Shown: piece after piece, positions 35,810 through 45,617 of the stretch
How positions within the stretch are numbered: position 1 is the first letter of the stretch
How the letters are laid out: each line of letters starts with the position of its first letter
From: JANXQG01 sp963719885
Lineage (GTDB): Bacteria; Planctomycetota; Planctomycetia; Pirellulales; Thermoguttaceae
DNA: 64,000 nt
NCBI GenBank assembly: GCA_963719885.1
Contig: CAVRDP010000025.1
Location: 62,001-126,000 of the forward strand
Reading direction: 5' to 3'
Translations under genes and position numbers: made by a program
Notes under the pieces: model-generated
What the model was told of the DNA's origin: nothing
The model's database searches: none
What the model saw: the letters and a program-made list of their open reading frames with translations, nothing else

Positions 35810-36179
35810 TCATTCTAACTTCTGTGGTTCGCTTTTGCACACCACGGTTCCGTCGCCCCAGTTGTGGTACGCGGAAACGCCCCCGTCCTGCGAGATGACA
35901 AACGCGAACGAGTGGGGCACGCGTCTCACGTATGACATGGCGGAGTGGTGGCGTGCTCCACGATTCACACAAGCTTTTGCTTCCGGTATCTCGTGGCCGT
36001 TGCCGTCCACGAGACGGGCCTGAACTATCCCTTCCCGATCCTTGGAGATTATCGCGTTGAATGCGACCACGTTGCAGCGGTAGTCCATCACGATCGCACC
36101 ATCCATTCCGGCCAAGTGCGCGATCGATCTGACGCAGTTCTCCAGCATTGTCACGTCCGACGCGATTGTCAGCTTTTCG
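35810..36179 (-). pseudogene. C-terminal part of ISL3-interrupted DisA_N-like protein
   Basis: Residues ~275-395 of the restored protein. MDGAIVMDY (Asp-Gly-Ala 299-301) and GARHHSAMSY (349-351), followed by FAFVISQDGGVSAY, match the DGA and RHR motifs of DisA_N diadenylate-cyclase-type domains, but the second motif is RHH, not RHR. It may be a cyclase variant or a nucleotide sensor of the DACN class. The open frame reads back through the 8-bp duplication into ISL3, where it would start spuriously at 36277. Confidence 0.75.
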
Positions 36180-37769
36180 GCCTCTTCAGCAGAATTCGTG
36201 GGTGAATTTTGGCTCGGGAAGCTCTCCGAGTGTGTGATATAGGGCGGTTTCGATGCCTTCGTAAGTGCGGAAACCATAGGCTTTTCTGGTAGTCAGTTTC
36301 GCTTTGTTGTTCAACCCCTCGACGGCGCCGGCCGAAATGGAGCCGCGGGCACGGAACCAGTTGAGGATCAGGTCTCGGTGCTCGCAGAGGGTCCCAACGA
36401 CCTTCTTCATCGGTTCGATCCTGGTCCGCAAGGTTCGCGTACACCATTGGTCCAAGAACTTTCCCGCCCAGCCCGCGCTGGTGTATTCCCAAAACCGCTG
36501 GAAGTCCTCCCGCAACAAATAGCTTCGCACGCTTTTGAGATTGTAGCGGAGCAACTCCGCCAGCTTGACGGTTTGTTTATCGGTCAGATTCTCCGGGCGT
36601 TTCAACAGGCACCACCGCGAGTTTGTCAGCACTGGCTCGTAACCGTCCTGCTTCAAACGACGGGCCTCCTCCCGACGAACTTCGTCGATTGCCTCGTTCA
36701 TCTTCTTCATGATGTGAAAGCGATCCAGGACGTGGACAGCCGTCGAGAGTTGCTCCGCAATCACGTTCATGTAGGCCCGGCACATGTCGCTACAGACGAA
36801 GCGGATCGCCAGGCGAATCTCCTCCGAGAGAATCTGGAAGAAGCCTCGCAGGCTTTGTTCGGTTCGGTCCTGGGCGATCCACAACAACCGCTTCATACCT
36901 TCATCAATTTGGTAAACCAACGTCAGGTAATGATGCCCTCGGTGCCACTGGATCTCGTCCACGCCGATGGCCTCGATGCCGCTCAAATCTCGGTGTGCCA
37001 GACCCCACGAAACCGCGTGTTTTACCGAGCGAAACACATCTTCCCAACTGACCCAGAAGGCATCAGCGACCTCCTGCCAGGAAAGCCGTTTCGCCCAGCG
37101 GGCCAGGAACCAGCGAAAACTAGTCGTCAGCGTGCATTTTCCTTCCCCCCACGGCACCTGCTCGACCGTCACTCCGCACCGCGGGCAGTCCACCCGCCGC
37201 ATCGCATAGACGAAGAACACGGCAATCTGCCAGAGGGGTACGAACTCGAACCGCCGTGGCGGCAGTCGGTCGTAGCCCGGTCCCTTGCGGCCACAACTGG
37301 AACAGATCGGCCGACTCTTGGCTCGCGGCACAATCTGCACTTCGATCGTCGGTCGGGCGCCTTTTCCACCCATTGAACTTTCCCGTAAACAAAAGGCTTG
37401 TAACGTTCGACGCGATTGAGGATACTTTTCAGTTGCATCCTGTGCTGGCTCCAGGGAGATGGTTGGTGTGGTAACCCCATCTATACCTGGAAACCTCGCA
37501 GGATGCATCTTCTTTTCTTGGTCCTGTGCAGCTACAATCCTTCTTGCCTGGTGAAGCGGAGTCGGGCTCTGCGGGGACGCAACCCGACAAGGAATAGCCA
37601 GGTCAGGACGGGTAAATGACCCGTAGGCCCTGGCGACTTCATGCCGCCAGGGCAACTTTTCATCTCCCTCATTTATTTGTCCTGCCATCCCTCAAAAATC
37701 CAATCCCGGCACTACCAACAAACCTCGCACTACGCACTGACTCTTACCCATAAATTCTGCGGAAGACCC
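36180..37769 (-). mobile_element. ISL3-family insertion sequence, 1590 bp
   Basis: Imperfect inverted ends GCCTCTTCAGCAGAATT (36180-36196) and, on the other strand, GGGTCTTCCGCAGAATT (ending 37769), flanked by the 8-bp direct repeat GCTTTTCG (36172-36179, 37770-37777), the size expected for ISL3. It encodes one transposase, with about 330 bp of non-coding right end holding a CCCTGGCG/CGCCAGGG hairpin (37628-37653). It interrupts the DisA_N-like gene; excision with one repeat copy restores a 396-codon frame. Confidence 0.93.
36186..37438 (-). CDS. ISL3-family transposase (one frameshift)
   Basis: About 418 residues. N-terminus MQLKSILNRVERYKPFVYGK from ATG 37438, then a frameshift near 37370 into PTIEVQIVPRAKSRPICSSCGRKG with two CxxC zinc pairs (CSSC, CPRC). 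DDE landmarks: AIGVDEIQWHRGH (Asp), FVCSDMCRAYM (Asp), GAVEGLNNKAKL (Glu). The frame break is probably an error, since the ends and duplications are intact. Confidence 0.9.
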
Positions 37770-38595
37770 GCTTTTCGGGGCTTGCCATCCGCTGGTGTTG
37801 CCAAAGGAGAGGGTGTACTATGCCGCCTGATTCGGCAAGAAGCGTTTTCATGTCGCTCCAATATCGAATTAGGAGGTCGTGCAGGAGCCGGCACTCTAGC
37901 TGGCGGACCGGGAAAAACTCCTCCAGGTCAGGGCATTTAGTCGCAAGCAGCATTCCCCCGTGCCCCAGCGTGGCTATCGCTTCGACGATGTCGCTAAAAA
38001 TCCTCTTCAACGACTGTTTGGTGCCGGTTGTTTCCTCCGCAAGCTCCGCGGCTACCAAGTCCGCGAGTAAATTCATCACGTCCGAATCCTGAAGCGGAAT
38101 CTCCTTACGGATCTCACCGGCCTTATAAACCAGTGCGATGCTGCAGCTCGACATCTCGACGTGGCCCGGACCTCGGACCACTAGCTTGAGCGGATTAGCG
38201 GCCGACGGCCAACCGTACCCGTACTGCCTAAGCTCGTCGAGCATGGTGACGTGGATGCCACCGAGCAGCAACTTGCCCTGAGAGCTGAGGACGCAAAGGT
38301 GGCTACCGGGTGCGACTGCGTGCGCCAACTTCGCTATGTTTTGCGCCGTTGGTAGGAAGTCCCCTTTCTCGGCGAAGGGAAAAATAAGTTCTTTCCCGAA
38401 ATCCGCGCGATAGCCCATAATGGAAACTCTCGGAAAGCGCCCCTCGTCCGCGGTCATGCTCGCGAAGCAGACTGCTTTCACGAAGTCCTCCACCGCAGCC
38501 TCCGGAAGATCAAGCTTGAAGTCCCACCGCGCAGATTGCTGGGAGTCGCTGAACAACCTTGCTGCCCGCTTTGCAAATTCGCTGATGTCGTGCAT
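37770..38595 (-). pseudogene. N-terminal part of ISL3-interrupted DisA_N-like protein
   Basis: Residues 1-275 of the restored 395-residue protein. An N-terminal alpha/beta region (FPRVSIMGYRADFGKELIFPF, LAHAVAPGSHLCVLSSQGKLLLGGIHV, LKLVVRGPGHVEMSS) resembles the sensor-like N-terminus found with DisA_N relatives, then a helical linker (LLADLVAAELAEETTGTKQSLKRIFSDIVEAI). At the insertion point ...MASPEK meets LTIASDV across the 8-bp duplication with no change of frame. No strong ribosome site precedes ATG 38595. IS701 begins 52 bp upstream, so its promoter has probably been lost too. Confidence 0.75.
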
Positions 38596-38646
38596 TTTGC
38601 CACATTTCGTGCTTTAATCGACGTTCAAGGGATTTTTCGCAGCGAA

Positions 38647-40171
38647 TGCCTATTTTGACTGTATTCACTATTTCCGTTGATTGATCCTCAAAGGCGCCAA
38701 GCGGTTACACGATTTCCAATGGTACGCATAAGCAAGTTCGTTACGCTGTGAAATGCGATCGCTCCTGCGTTTGATGTAGTCGGGGGATCCGCAATCGAGG
38801 GCGCGGCATAACAGCGCTGCAATAATGTCGCGGATCCTCGGGACCGTCAGAGCCGGTGTGTATTTTTTTTCCCCGAAGGTCTTCTTGGGTTAGGAACCAG
38901 GCCGCCAGCAGCGAAAGTGTTTGATGGTGATACCAACCGATCCAGTTACGGACCTGATACTGAGCCAACCCCGCGTCGCTCTTCGCCCGCTGGAGGCATT
39001 CCTCGATCCGATGCTCAGCTTTGGCTACCCGCGCGAACTCTGCCAGAGACGTCTCGGGCGCGGCGTTCGAGAGATAGTAACCGTGCTTCATCGTTCCGTC
39101 GCTTTGCTCTTCCCGCAGAACCACCAACATCTCTTCGGGACCGTTGCGACGCCGATCGGTCTTCGCCTGGATACGGGTCTTCACGGCCTTCACGACCAGT
39201 GGACCTCGCGACCCATCGCGGACATCGATCGTCGTCCAGGCACTCTCCGGCAATGCCTCGCGCCAGCGATCGACACGCTTGAAGGGAACCTGAGGATGCG
39301 GTCCGCGACCACTGTACTCCGGCGGCGGTGCGTCCAGATCTCTCACCAGCGTGTTCGATGGTACGGCCAGCAGATACTGTTCTCCCAAAGTCCGCAAATC
39401 CCGGCGAAATGCCGAGCTGCGCCCCATTTCGTCGTCGCCTGCGATCCAGGAGTGAGGCAACGTCGTCCGGTGTTGACTCAGCATCTCCAAGGCCAGGGCA
39501 TGCCGTGTCTGGAAACGGGTGTCATCGGGAACACCGCACTTCGCCCGCCGTTTCTTGTCCTTTGCCCACTCCTTGGTCAGATACAGCCGCACGTCCACCA
39601 AGGCATGCTCCTTGCGCGAAACGTAACCCAGGTAAATGCCCACCTGGCAGTTCTCAATCTTCCCCAGTCGGCCACACCATTGTCGTGCCACGCCAACCGA
39701 GGACTTGCCTTGTTTCTTGAAGCCCGAGGGATCGAAAACAAGCACGCCATCCGACTCGCCCAACTCCGTGCCCACCTGCCGCGCCAACTCCTCGATCAGC
39801 AGACCGTCGTCCCAAAGCAACTGCCCAATAAACTTCTGCAGCGCTTGCCGATCCTGATTATGAAAATAGGCGATGGTCTCAGCGTTCTTCCGCTTCACGT
39901 CCGAGAACAACCCGGACACGTATTCCCAGACGTGCCGTTCCTGCTCCGTGCTCTCCATGATCGCCGCAAAGGGTTCGATAAACCGTTCAAGGCGATCCGT
40001 CATCCCTTCAGGTATTCGGGGATCCAGGACCGCACCCTCCAAAAGTTCCTCCACCCGCTGCTCAAATCGCCGTTCCATCGGCTCCTCCTTTCCTTGATAT
40101 ACAAACGAAGGAAAGGCTTAATACCAAATGGCTTACAAACGATCAATACCAGGATACAGTCGAAGTAGGCA
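38647..40171 (-). mobile_element. IS701-family insertion sequence, about 1.5 kb
   Basis: Inverted ends TGCCTATTTTGACTGTATTC (from 38647) and, on the other strand, TGCCTACTTCGACTGTATCC (from 40171) match at 18 of 20 positions. I could not identify a clean 4-bp target duplication, so the edges may be off by a few bases or one flank has changed. It carries one transposase and sits directly upstream of the DisA_N-like gene. Confidence 0.85.
38668..40078 (-). CDS. IS701-family (DDE_5) transposase, one frameshift
   Basis: About 470 residues. DDE landmarks: GVLVFDPSGFKKQGKSSVGV (Asp), PHSWIAGDDEMGRSSAF (Asp) and AKAEHRIEECLQRAKSDAGL (Glu). A run of eight A near 38863-38870 has lost or gained a base; correcting it gives the family C-terminus PALTVPRIRDIIAALL...DRISQRNELAYAYHWK and stop at 38668. 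A GGAGGAG site precedes ATG 40078. Confidence 0.92.
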
Positions 40172-40661
40172 CACAATGAGGACCTCCGATCTCCGGAAAT
40201 TACACGGCCCCCGGCGTCGCGGAGTGGGCTGGAGATTTCGATTCGTGAATCAAGGTCAATCATGGGAAAGAAGAGATGGCCGGCGAAACTGATAGGGCAG
40301 GCAAGGGGGACAGCCGCGATTTTGAGCGCGTCCGCGCCGTCCTCCATCCGGCCTCCGGCCCGTTGGATTGCGCGACGCATGCGCCACCCCGCGGTACCGC
40401 ATTGTAAACGTGCGGGGCGTGCTCCGTCAATGGGGCGGTCAGGAAAGGTCCCACGCCCGCGGGGTATTGGTAGAGGGCGTTGGCCCGGATTATCCACGCG
40501 CCGGGCCGGTCGGCTCAGACTGCGCCACTTTGCAGTTCTCCTGCTCTATGGGCACAGACAGGATGCCAGCGTATAAAAAAGGCAGCCTGGAGGCGATACT
40601 CTCCGCGCGTCCCAAAATCTTCATTTCGTATTTTCGTACTTTCGCGCTTTCGTGATTCCCT
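40172..40661. other. Intergenic region with CGAAA-type repeats
   Basis: 490 bp without a supported gene. 40619-40660 carries TTTCGTATTTTCGTACTTTC and GCTTTCGTGATTCC, the same motif family as 8398-8510. Open frames here are Arg/Pro-rich and look spurious. Confidence 0.5.
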
Positions 40662-41038
40662 TTGGGGCCTCAATCCGCGGACCTCCGGCCGCACGCCGAT
40701 TACCGCGCCGCTGACGTGCCCCGTGCTCTCGGCGCAGTCGGCCGGCAAGCGGTCGATCATCCTCCGCTATCGCGACTCGGCCAGCGGGGTCTCCAGCAAG
40801 GCCAAGCCGCCCGGCGTGACCGCCTGCCAGATTTTCGCCGCCGCCGCGCCCACGCCGATCACCGACCCCACGCTCTTGCCGTTGAAAGTGCTGGCCACGA
40901 AATCGCCGGTCGTCGTACACTTCGACGCCTCGGAGGCCAACCTGCCGGCCTACTTCGCTGCGCGGTGGGGCGTGCAAGCGCGCGGCGTCTCGTGGCTGGT
41001 CGCCGATCGTGAGCTTTACGGTTCCGATCGGCGGATGA
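40662..41038 (+). pseudogene. C-terminal fragment of a planctomycete beta-sandwich protein
   Basis: Reads TCPVLSAQSAGKRSIILRYRDSA, PPGVTACQIFAAAA, VVVHFDASEANLPAYFAARWGVQ, then, after an indel near 40995, WSPIVSFTVPIGG and stop. This resembles a fibronectin-III-like hypothetical protein common in planctomycetes. No start codon or N-terminal half is present; the sequence begins right after the CGAAA repeat, so it is a truncated copy. Confidence 0.45.
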
Positions 41039-41215
41039 CCCGTGCCCTGCTTTCTGAAAAAGGCGCACGGCAACTCCCGCATGACAGCCTCAGAGCGGGA
41101 ACTGGCGGGCACTTTCCACTTTGCCGTGAAAAGTTGCAAGTGCGGGCCTGCCCCTGACCGCCGCCGCCCGAAGGCCCGCGAAGCGGCCGGCCGGGAAGCC
41201 CGCCCGGAAAGCGGC

Positions 41216-42692
41216 TCATTTCTGGCCCTCGCGGCGGAGTTCTTCGACCTCGGCGGCGCGCTTCTGCGCCTCGGGGTGCGCCAACTCCCGCAGGTAGTCC
41301 ACGTAAACCTGCATCAGGGCGAGGCCCCGCTCCCGCTCGCCGTGCTTGACGAGCGCGTGGCCCAGGTTCCAGGAGGCGTTGGCCTCCCCCTGCCGGTCGC
41401 CGATCTCGCGGACGATGGTCAACTGCTGCTCGTAGCACTCAATCGCCTTGCGGGGCTCGCCCAAGTCTTTGTAGGCGACGCCCAGGTTGCCCAGGGCAAT
41501 GCCCTCGCCACCGGGGTCGCCGATCTCGCGCGCGATGGCCAAATGCTGCTCGTAGAACTCGATCGCCTTGCGGGGCTCGCCCGAGGCGGCATAAGCGAGG
41601 CCCAGGCTGCCCAGGGCGTTGCCCTCGCCGCGGCGGTCGCCGATCTCGCAGTCAATGACCAGGGCCTGCTCGATGAACTCGATCGCCTTGCGGGACTCGC
41701 CCAAATCCTTATAGGCGATGCCCAGGCTGCTGAGGGCGTTGCCCTCGCCGCGGCGGTCGCCGATCTCGCAGTCAATGACCAGGGCCTGCTCGTAGAACTC
41801 GATCGCCTTGCGGGTCTCGCCCAAGAGGGTGTAGGCGTTGCCCAGGTTGCCCAGGGCGTTGCCCTCGCCCCGGCGGTCACCGATCTCGCGCGCGACGGTC
41901 AACTGCTGCTCGTAGAACTCGATCGCCTTGTGGGGCTCGCCCAAGCTCTTGTAGGCGATGCCCAGGTTGCCCAGGTGGTTACCTTCGCGGCGGCGGTCCG
42001 TGAGGCGGCGGGCGGAGGCCACCGCGGCCAGGAGCCACTCGATCCACTGGCGGGGATGGAGGCGGAGGGCGAGCACGTAGACGCCGGCGTTGGGGTAGTC
42101 GTTGGCCAGCCGCGCCGCGGCGTCGCTCGTCTCGGCGTGGCGGGCGGACCACGCCTGCCCCGCTTCGATGTTGGCCCGCTCGCGGTCGAAAAGCGCCACC
42201 CCGGCCGCAATGTTTTCATTGCCCTTTAGGTAAAGCTCGTTGGCCGCGGCGAGGAGGGCGTAAAAATGCGCGGCGTGGCGACCCTCGGCGGGCAGCCGCT
42301 CGCCGCCGTGGGCCGGGTCGTCGAGGCGGGCCGCGGCGAACAGCCGCGTGAGGTCGTGCAGGCGGTAGCGTCCCTCCTGCTGGCCGAACTCGACGAGGCT
42401 GTAGCGGAAGAGCGTGCCGAGCTGGGCCTTGCCCTCGTCGCTGCAGACTGCCGCTGCCGCCGCGGCGTCGAAATCGGCGGGAAAAACGGCCAGGGCGCGA
42501 AAAACCCGCTGGGTCTCGTCGGGAAGCTGCCGGTAGGAGAGGTTCAACGACGCCTCGACGCCGATCTCGACCCCCTCCGTGCCGATCGTTTTGAGGCGGT
42601 CCGCCTCGACCGACAGGTCGCGAAGATAGTCGGCCGGGTCGATGTCGCAGCGGACCTCAAGCAAACTGGCCGCCGCGCGGGAAGAATAAAAG
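41216..42692 (-). pseudogene. STAND/NB-ARC-type protein remnant with TPR repeats
   Basis: The open part begins near 42690 with LLEVRCDIDPADYLRDLSVEADRL, then LSYRQLPDETQRVFRALAVFPADFD and LFRYSLVEFGQQEGRYRLHDLTRLFA: the winged-helix part that follows the NB-ARC ATPase in STAND proteins. It is followed by six tetratricopeptide units of 40 residues (GNLGIAYKSLGEPHKAIEFYEQQL and relatives). The ATPase with Walker motifs is missing, because a group II intron occupies the upstream side. Intact relatives act in signalling or anti-phage defence. As it stands, about 490 residues with no own start. The TPR DNA repeats (120 bp) are nearly identical, implying recent expansion. Confidence 0.75.
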
Positions 42693-43376
42693 GTGACAGC
42701 GAAAGCGCCGGTCAAAACCGGCATGGAGTAGCGGATGAAAGAGCCGCATGGAAAAGGAATAGCGAACCATTCCAACCCTGAGTCATGCGCCGGCGGTGGC
42801 AACACCGCGGGTGAAGCGTTGACAAGGGCACACGCAGGCCAGCCATTGAGCTCCGAAATCATTCTTCCGGCGTGCCGACCTTGTGCTGTCAATGGGGAAG
42901 GCCACACCCTACGCGACGACCATCGCAAGTCGCGCAGGGACGCCGCGGAGTCGAAGAACCTGAGCATGCGTGGAAACTCTTTGCACGGGAACCGGGAGAC
43001 CCTGGAGACTCCCCCGCCGGATTCCGGCGAGGGACGGTCCGCGAAGGCTTATAGCCGCACGGCGGACACGCACGTTTCCGGGGAGTCGGATGGCCCCATA
43101 GTACCCAAGAAGCGGGCGAACAATGCCGGCCTGAAGGCGGTGGCGGAGTCCGTGGAGGGAAGGGGGCCAACCAAGAGGAACGCCGAACGAACCTTACTCT
43201 TGCCGGACACAGAGCCGGGAACGGGTGGAATCGGATCGCGGGGCGTACGAGCAGGGCAAAGCGGAGATCCCGCCGGAGCCCTGGTCGTAATTACTCGAGG
43301 TAGGAGCCGTATGAAGTAGTGCTTCACGTACGGATCTGTGCGGGGGGCCGCCCGCAAGGGCGGTCCCTACCGCGAC
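42693..43376 (+). mobile_element. ORF-less group II intron
   Basis: About 684 nt. The 5' end starts near GTGACAGCGAAAGCGCC. The domain I text GGAGTAGCGGATGAAAGAGC and ACCCTGAGTCATGCGCC is typical of bacterial introns. Domain V is at about 43304-43338 (GAGCCGTATGAAG...CTTCACGTACGGATCTG), followed by a GC-rich domain VI and an end like CCCTACCGCGAC. No reverse transcriptase domain is left: the short frame across it matches only non-catalytic intron text. The domain V tip reads TAGT rather than a GNRA tetraloop, so activity is doubtful. It lies antisense to the STAND remnant; the flanking frame at 43377-43525 (MLRKFSHPGVYSFS...) stays open across the joined exons but is not recognised. Confidence 0.8.
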
Positions 43377-43577
43377 CACCAAATTTGGGTAATATAGGCA
43401 TGATATTCAGCGACAGCAACTTGGTTTCCATCACCGACCCAGACGGCTATACCGCTCGAACCGCCTGCGAGGCCCTCGGAGGCGGAAAAGGAGTATACGC
43501 CGGGGTGAGAGAACTTGCGCAGCATGAAGTTAATTCCGTTTTCGTTGCGTTGACCGGCAACCGATTCTTCACGCCGC

Positions 43578-44375
43578 TCATCGCACCCCTTGACGCCGCA
43601 GCCATTCGTCGGCCCACGAGGCATCGGCGGGCGTCAGCGGCGGGCGCGGCGGAGCGCGATAGTCGATCCTTGTGTATCCGCCCTTGTCGTAACATTGATC
43701 CAGAATCGCTTGGAGGTCCAGGACTACGTCGGCGTCGGTCTCTCGCAGAGGCACGCGGATGACCGGCAATCGCTGCGGCAAGGCAGTGGAGTAGATCTCG
43801 GCCCAACCCCGTTTCCAGCCCCGGGAGACGCAAACCATGTAGGTTGCGCGGCGATGCGGCGGAATGAGCGTTTGGGAGGCGGCCAGGGACCGCGTGCCGG
43901 AGCGGGTCAGATCAATCTCCACCAGGCTGGCATGGCTGGCGAGCACCTCGCGCTGCTTCTGCAGGTACTGGTCCTGCCCGTCGCCCGGTATCTTGTTCGT
44001 GGGGCTGAGGAATTCGATGACGCTCACGACACGGTTTCCCGCCTCGGTGTCCACGATCTCGATGTACCCTTGGGACGCGGGCTCGCGCTGGATTTGCACG
44101 GGAAGCGGTTCGGCCACGGCCACGCCACCCTCCGGCGGAACTTCCGTGGGCTCGCCCTGGGCCTGCTCGATCACGAAGACTTCGGGGTAGATCTCGCGCG
44201 GACGTTCTCCCTCTTCCCATTCCACGAACACGCGCTCTTCGATGCGGGCCCACAGTTCGCGGGGCAACTTGCTGCCAAGCAAGTCGGCCGTGTAGGTGAT
44301 CAGGCGGTGATGCATGTCCCGCCAATGCTGCTCGAGGTAGGGATCCATTCCGGGAAACGGACTTTTCACGAACAA
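43578..44375 (-). CDS. DUF4058 family protein, long form
   Basis: 265 residues, apparently intact. The start MFVKSPFPGMDPYLEQHWRDMHHRLI is the classic DUF4058 N-terminus, with YIEIVDTEAGNRVVSVIEFLSP, LVEIDLTRSGTR, ATYMVCVSRGWKRGWAEIY and PVIRVPLRETDADVVLDLQ as further family blocks. The IEFLSPTNK...VEIDL arrangement resembles a PD-(D/E)XK core, but activity is unproven. Cytosolic. It is the second member in the window (the other is at 31429-32156). Confidence 0.9.
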   Translation of the reverse strand: MFVKSPFPGMDPYLEQHWRDMHHRLITYTADLLGSKLPRELWARIEERVFVEWEEGERPREIYPEVFVIEQAQGEPTEVPPEGGVAVAEPLPVQIQREPASQGYIEIVDTEAGNRVVSVIEFLSPTNKIPGDGQDQYLQKQREVLASHASLVEIDLTRSGTRSLAASQTLIPPHRRATYMVCVSRGWKRGWAEIYSTALPQRLPVIRVPLRETDADVVLDLQAILDQCYDKGGYTRIDYRAPPRPPLTPADASWADEWLRRQGVR

Positions 44376-44460
44376 TTCTCCAGCACCGTGTCGAGGTTGG
44401 GAAGATGATTCTTCCGTTTCTTATTGTACTCCGCCTTGCAATCGTTTGAAAGCGAGTTCA

Positions 44461-44582
44461 CATTCGCAGAGACAGTACGTCATTATAAGGGCCAGGGCGG
44501 CGGGGCCGGGCGGCGGGGCCGCATTCGCAGAGACAGTACGTCATTATAAGGGCCAGGGCGGCGGGGCCGGGCGGCGGGGCCG
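44461..44582. repeat. Two perfect 61-bp tandem copies
   Basis: The unit begins CATTCGCAGAGACAGTACGT and ends in GGCGGGGCCGGGCGGCGGGG-rich sequence. Copies at 44461-44521 and 44522-44582 are identical. It lies in a 382-bp intergenic gap (44376-44757) that otherwise holds only the palindromic element at 44709. Confidence 0.9.
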
Positions 44583-44708
44583 GCGGCGGGGCCTGACTTT
44601 AACTGCTAACTGGCGGGATTAACTGGCACGATGGGCCGGCCGCGATTTTAGCGGGAGGAAGGACTCGGCCGTCACCGAGCGCTCGGCGACCGGCCGCGAG
44701 AAGCCGCG

Positions 44709-44732
44709 GGGCACCCGGTACTCCGGGTCGGC
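44709..44732. repeat. Palindromic mini-element, copy 2 (CGG/CCG stem variant)
   Basis: GGGC then ACCCGG-TACT-CCGGGT then CGGC, in the intergenic region before the nucleotidyltransferase gene. Confidence 0.7.
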
Positions 44733-44757
44733 CTGGGAACCGCTCGTCATAGACCTG

Positions 44758-45321
44758 CTAGCCGCGTCTGGCGTTATTTGCCTCTTCGACAAGCTTCTCG
44801 TATTCCTCGCTCATCGCCTGGGTGAGCGCGTATTCCGACAAATCTTGGTATCCATACCGAATCAGGACGTTAATGATGTCGCCTTTGTCTTGATGCGCCT
44901 TCCTATCGTTGGAGACTGCTCTGCCCAACTTCATAGCAATGATTCCGGCTGGCGTAACCATGGGGACGGCCCGACCGAGCATCCGTTGCGTCGTGGCGGT
45001 AGCCAACGCGCGTAAAGCGGTAGGCTTGGGGCAATCAAGATTCCCCGACTCCCAATTCAGGACATCGATCTCGCCGCCGGAGAGATGTTTGAGCTTACCG
45101 CCTTCCGCGCGAAATTTACGGCTTCGCAACAAAGCGGATAGGGCGCTGCTTCTGTCAGCCGCCACAACATCGACAGCTTTGGTAATTCGCGGCTCTACCA
45201 GTTGATTGATGACCGTACCGCCGCAAAATGCCCAACGGCTGTTAGCGAGAGCTTCCGCGGCATCAAGGGCCGCCATGGATAACGGCGGCAGGTCAAACGA
45301 TTCGCGTAGAGAGTCGCACAA
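44758..45321 (-). CDS. Predicted nucleotidyltransferase-like protein
   Basis: 187 residues. WAFCGGTVINQLVEPRITKAVDVVAAD is a weak match to the GG...R.TKDIDVV core of MNT/AbiEii-type nucleotidyltransferases, and GIIAMKLGRAVSNDRKAHQDKGDIINVLI matches the conserved later part (KLxA...R..KD..D). The second catalytic acid region is altered (KAVDVV instead of KDIDVV), so activity is uncertain. Such proteins are found as toxin or antitoxin partners in accessory islands. No partner is seen here. Confidence 0.65.
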   Translation of the reverse strand: MCDSLRESFDLPPLSMAALDAAEALANSRWAFCGGTVINQLVEPRITKAVDVVAADRSSALSALLRSRKFRAEGGKLKHLSGGEIDVLNWESGNLDCPKPTALRALATATTQRMLGRAVPMVTPAGIIAMKLGRAVSNDRKAHQDKGDIINVLIRYGYQDLSEYALTQAMSEEYEKLVEEANNARRG

Positions 45322-45617
45322 GTAGCCTCTGACTGATAGGAAAGTTGATTTCCCTCACGACCCTGATTGTAGCCAGAGAGGACCGGCCAATCAAGGGGGG
45401 CAGCGGCTGATTGGGGTGGGCCGAATGCTTGATTTCCTCCGTCAGCAAGCCCTGCAGGATGGGGCTATCAGGCAAATAAATAGTGATCCGTTGCTTGACA
45501 TCGCGACAGTAATCTTTGCGGGGCGACTGGCAATCCATTGGCCCATCGGTTATGCTTTTCCTGGGCTGCTCGGAGTGGCTGGGCGTCCGAAATCTCTTTT
45601 CCTTCGGGAGTGACAAC

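Noticed and set aside
37439..37769. Separate gene in the right end of ISL3
   Set aside because: Short open frames only; the region holds a hairpin and the terminal repeat.
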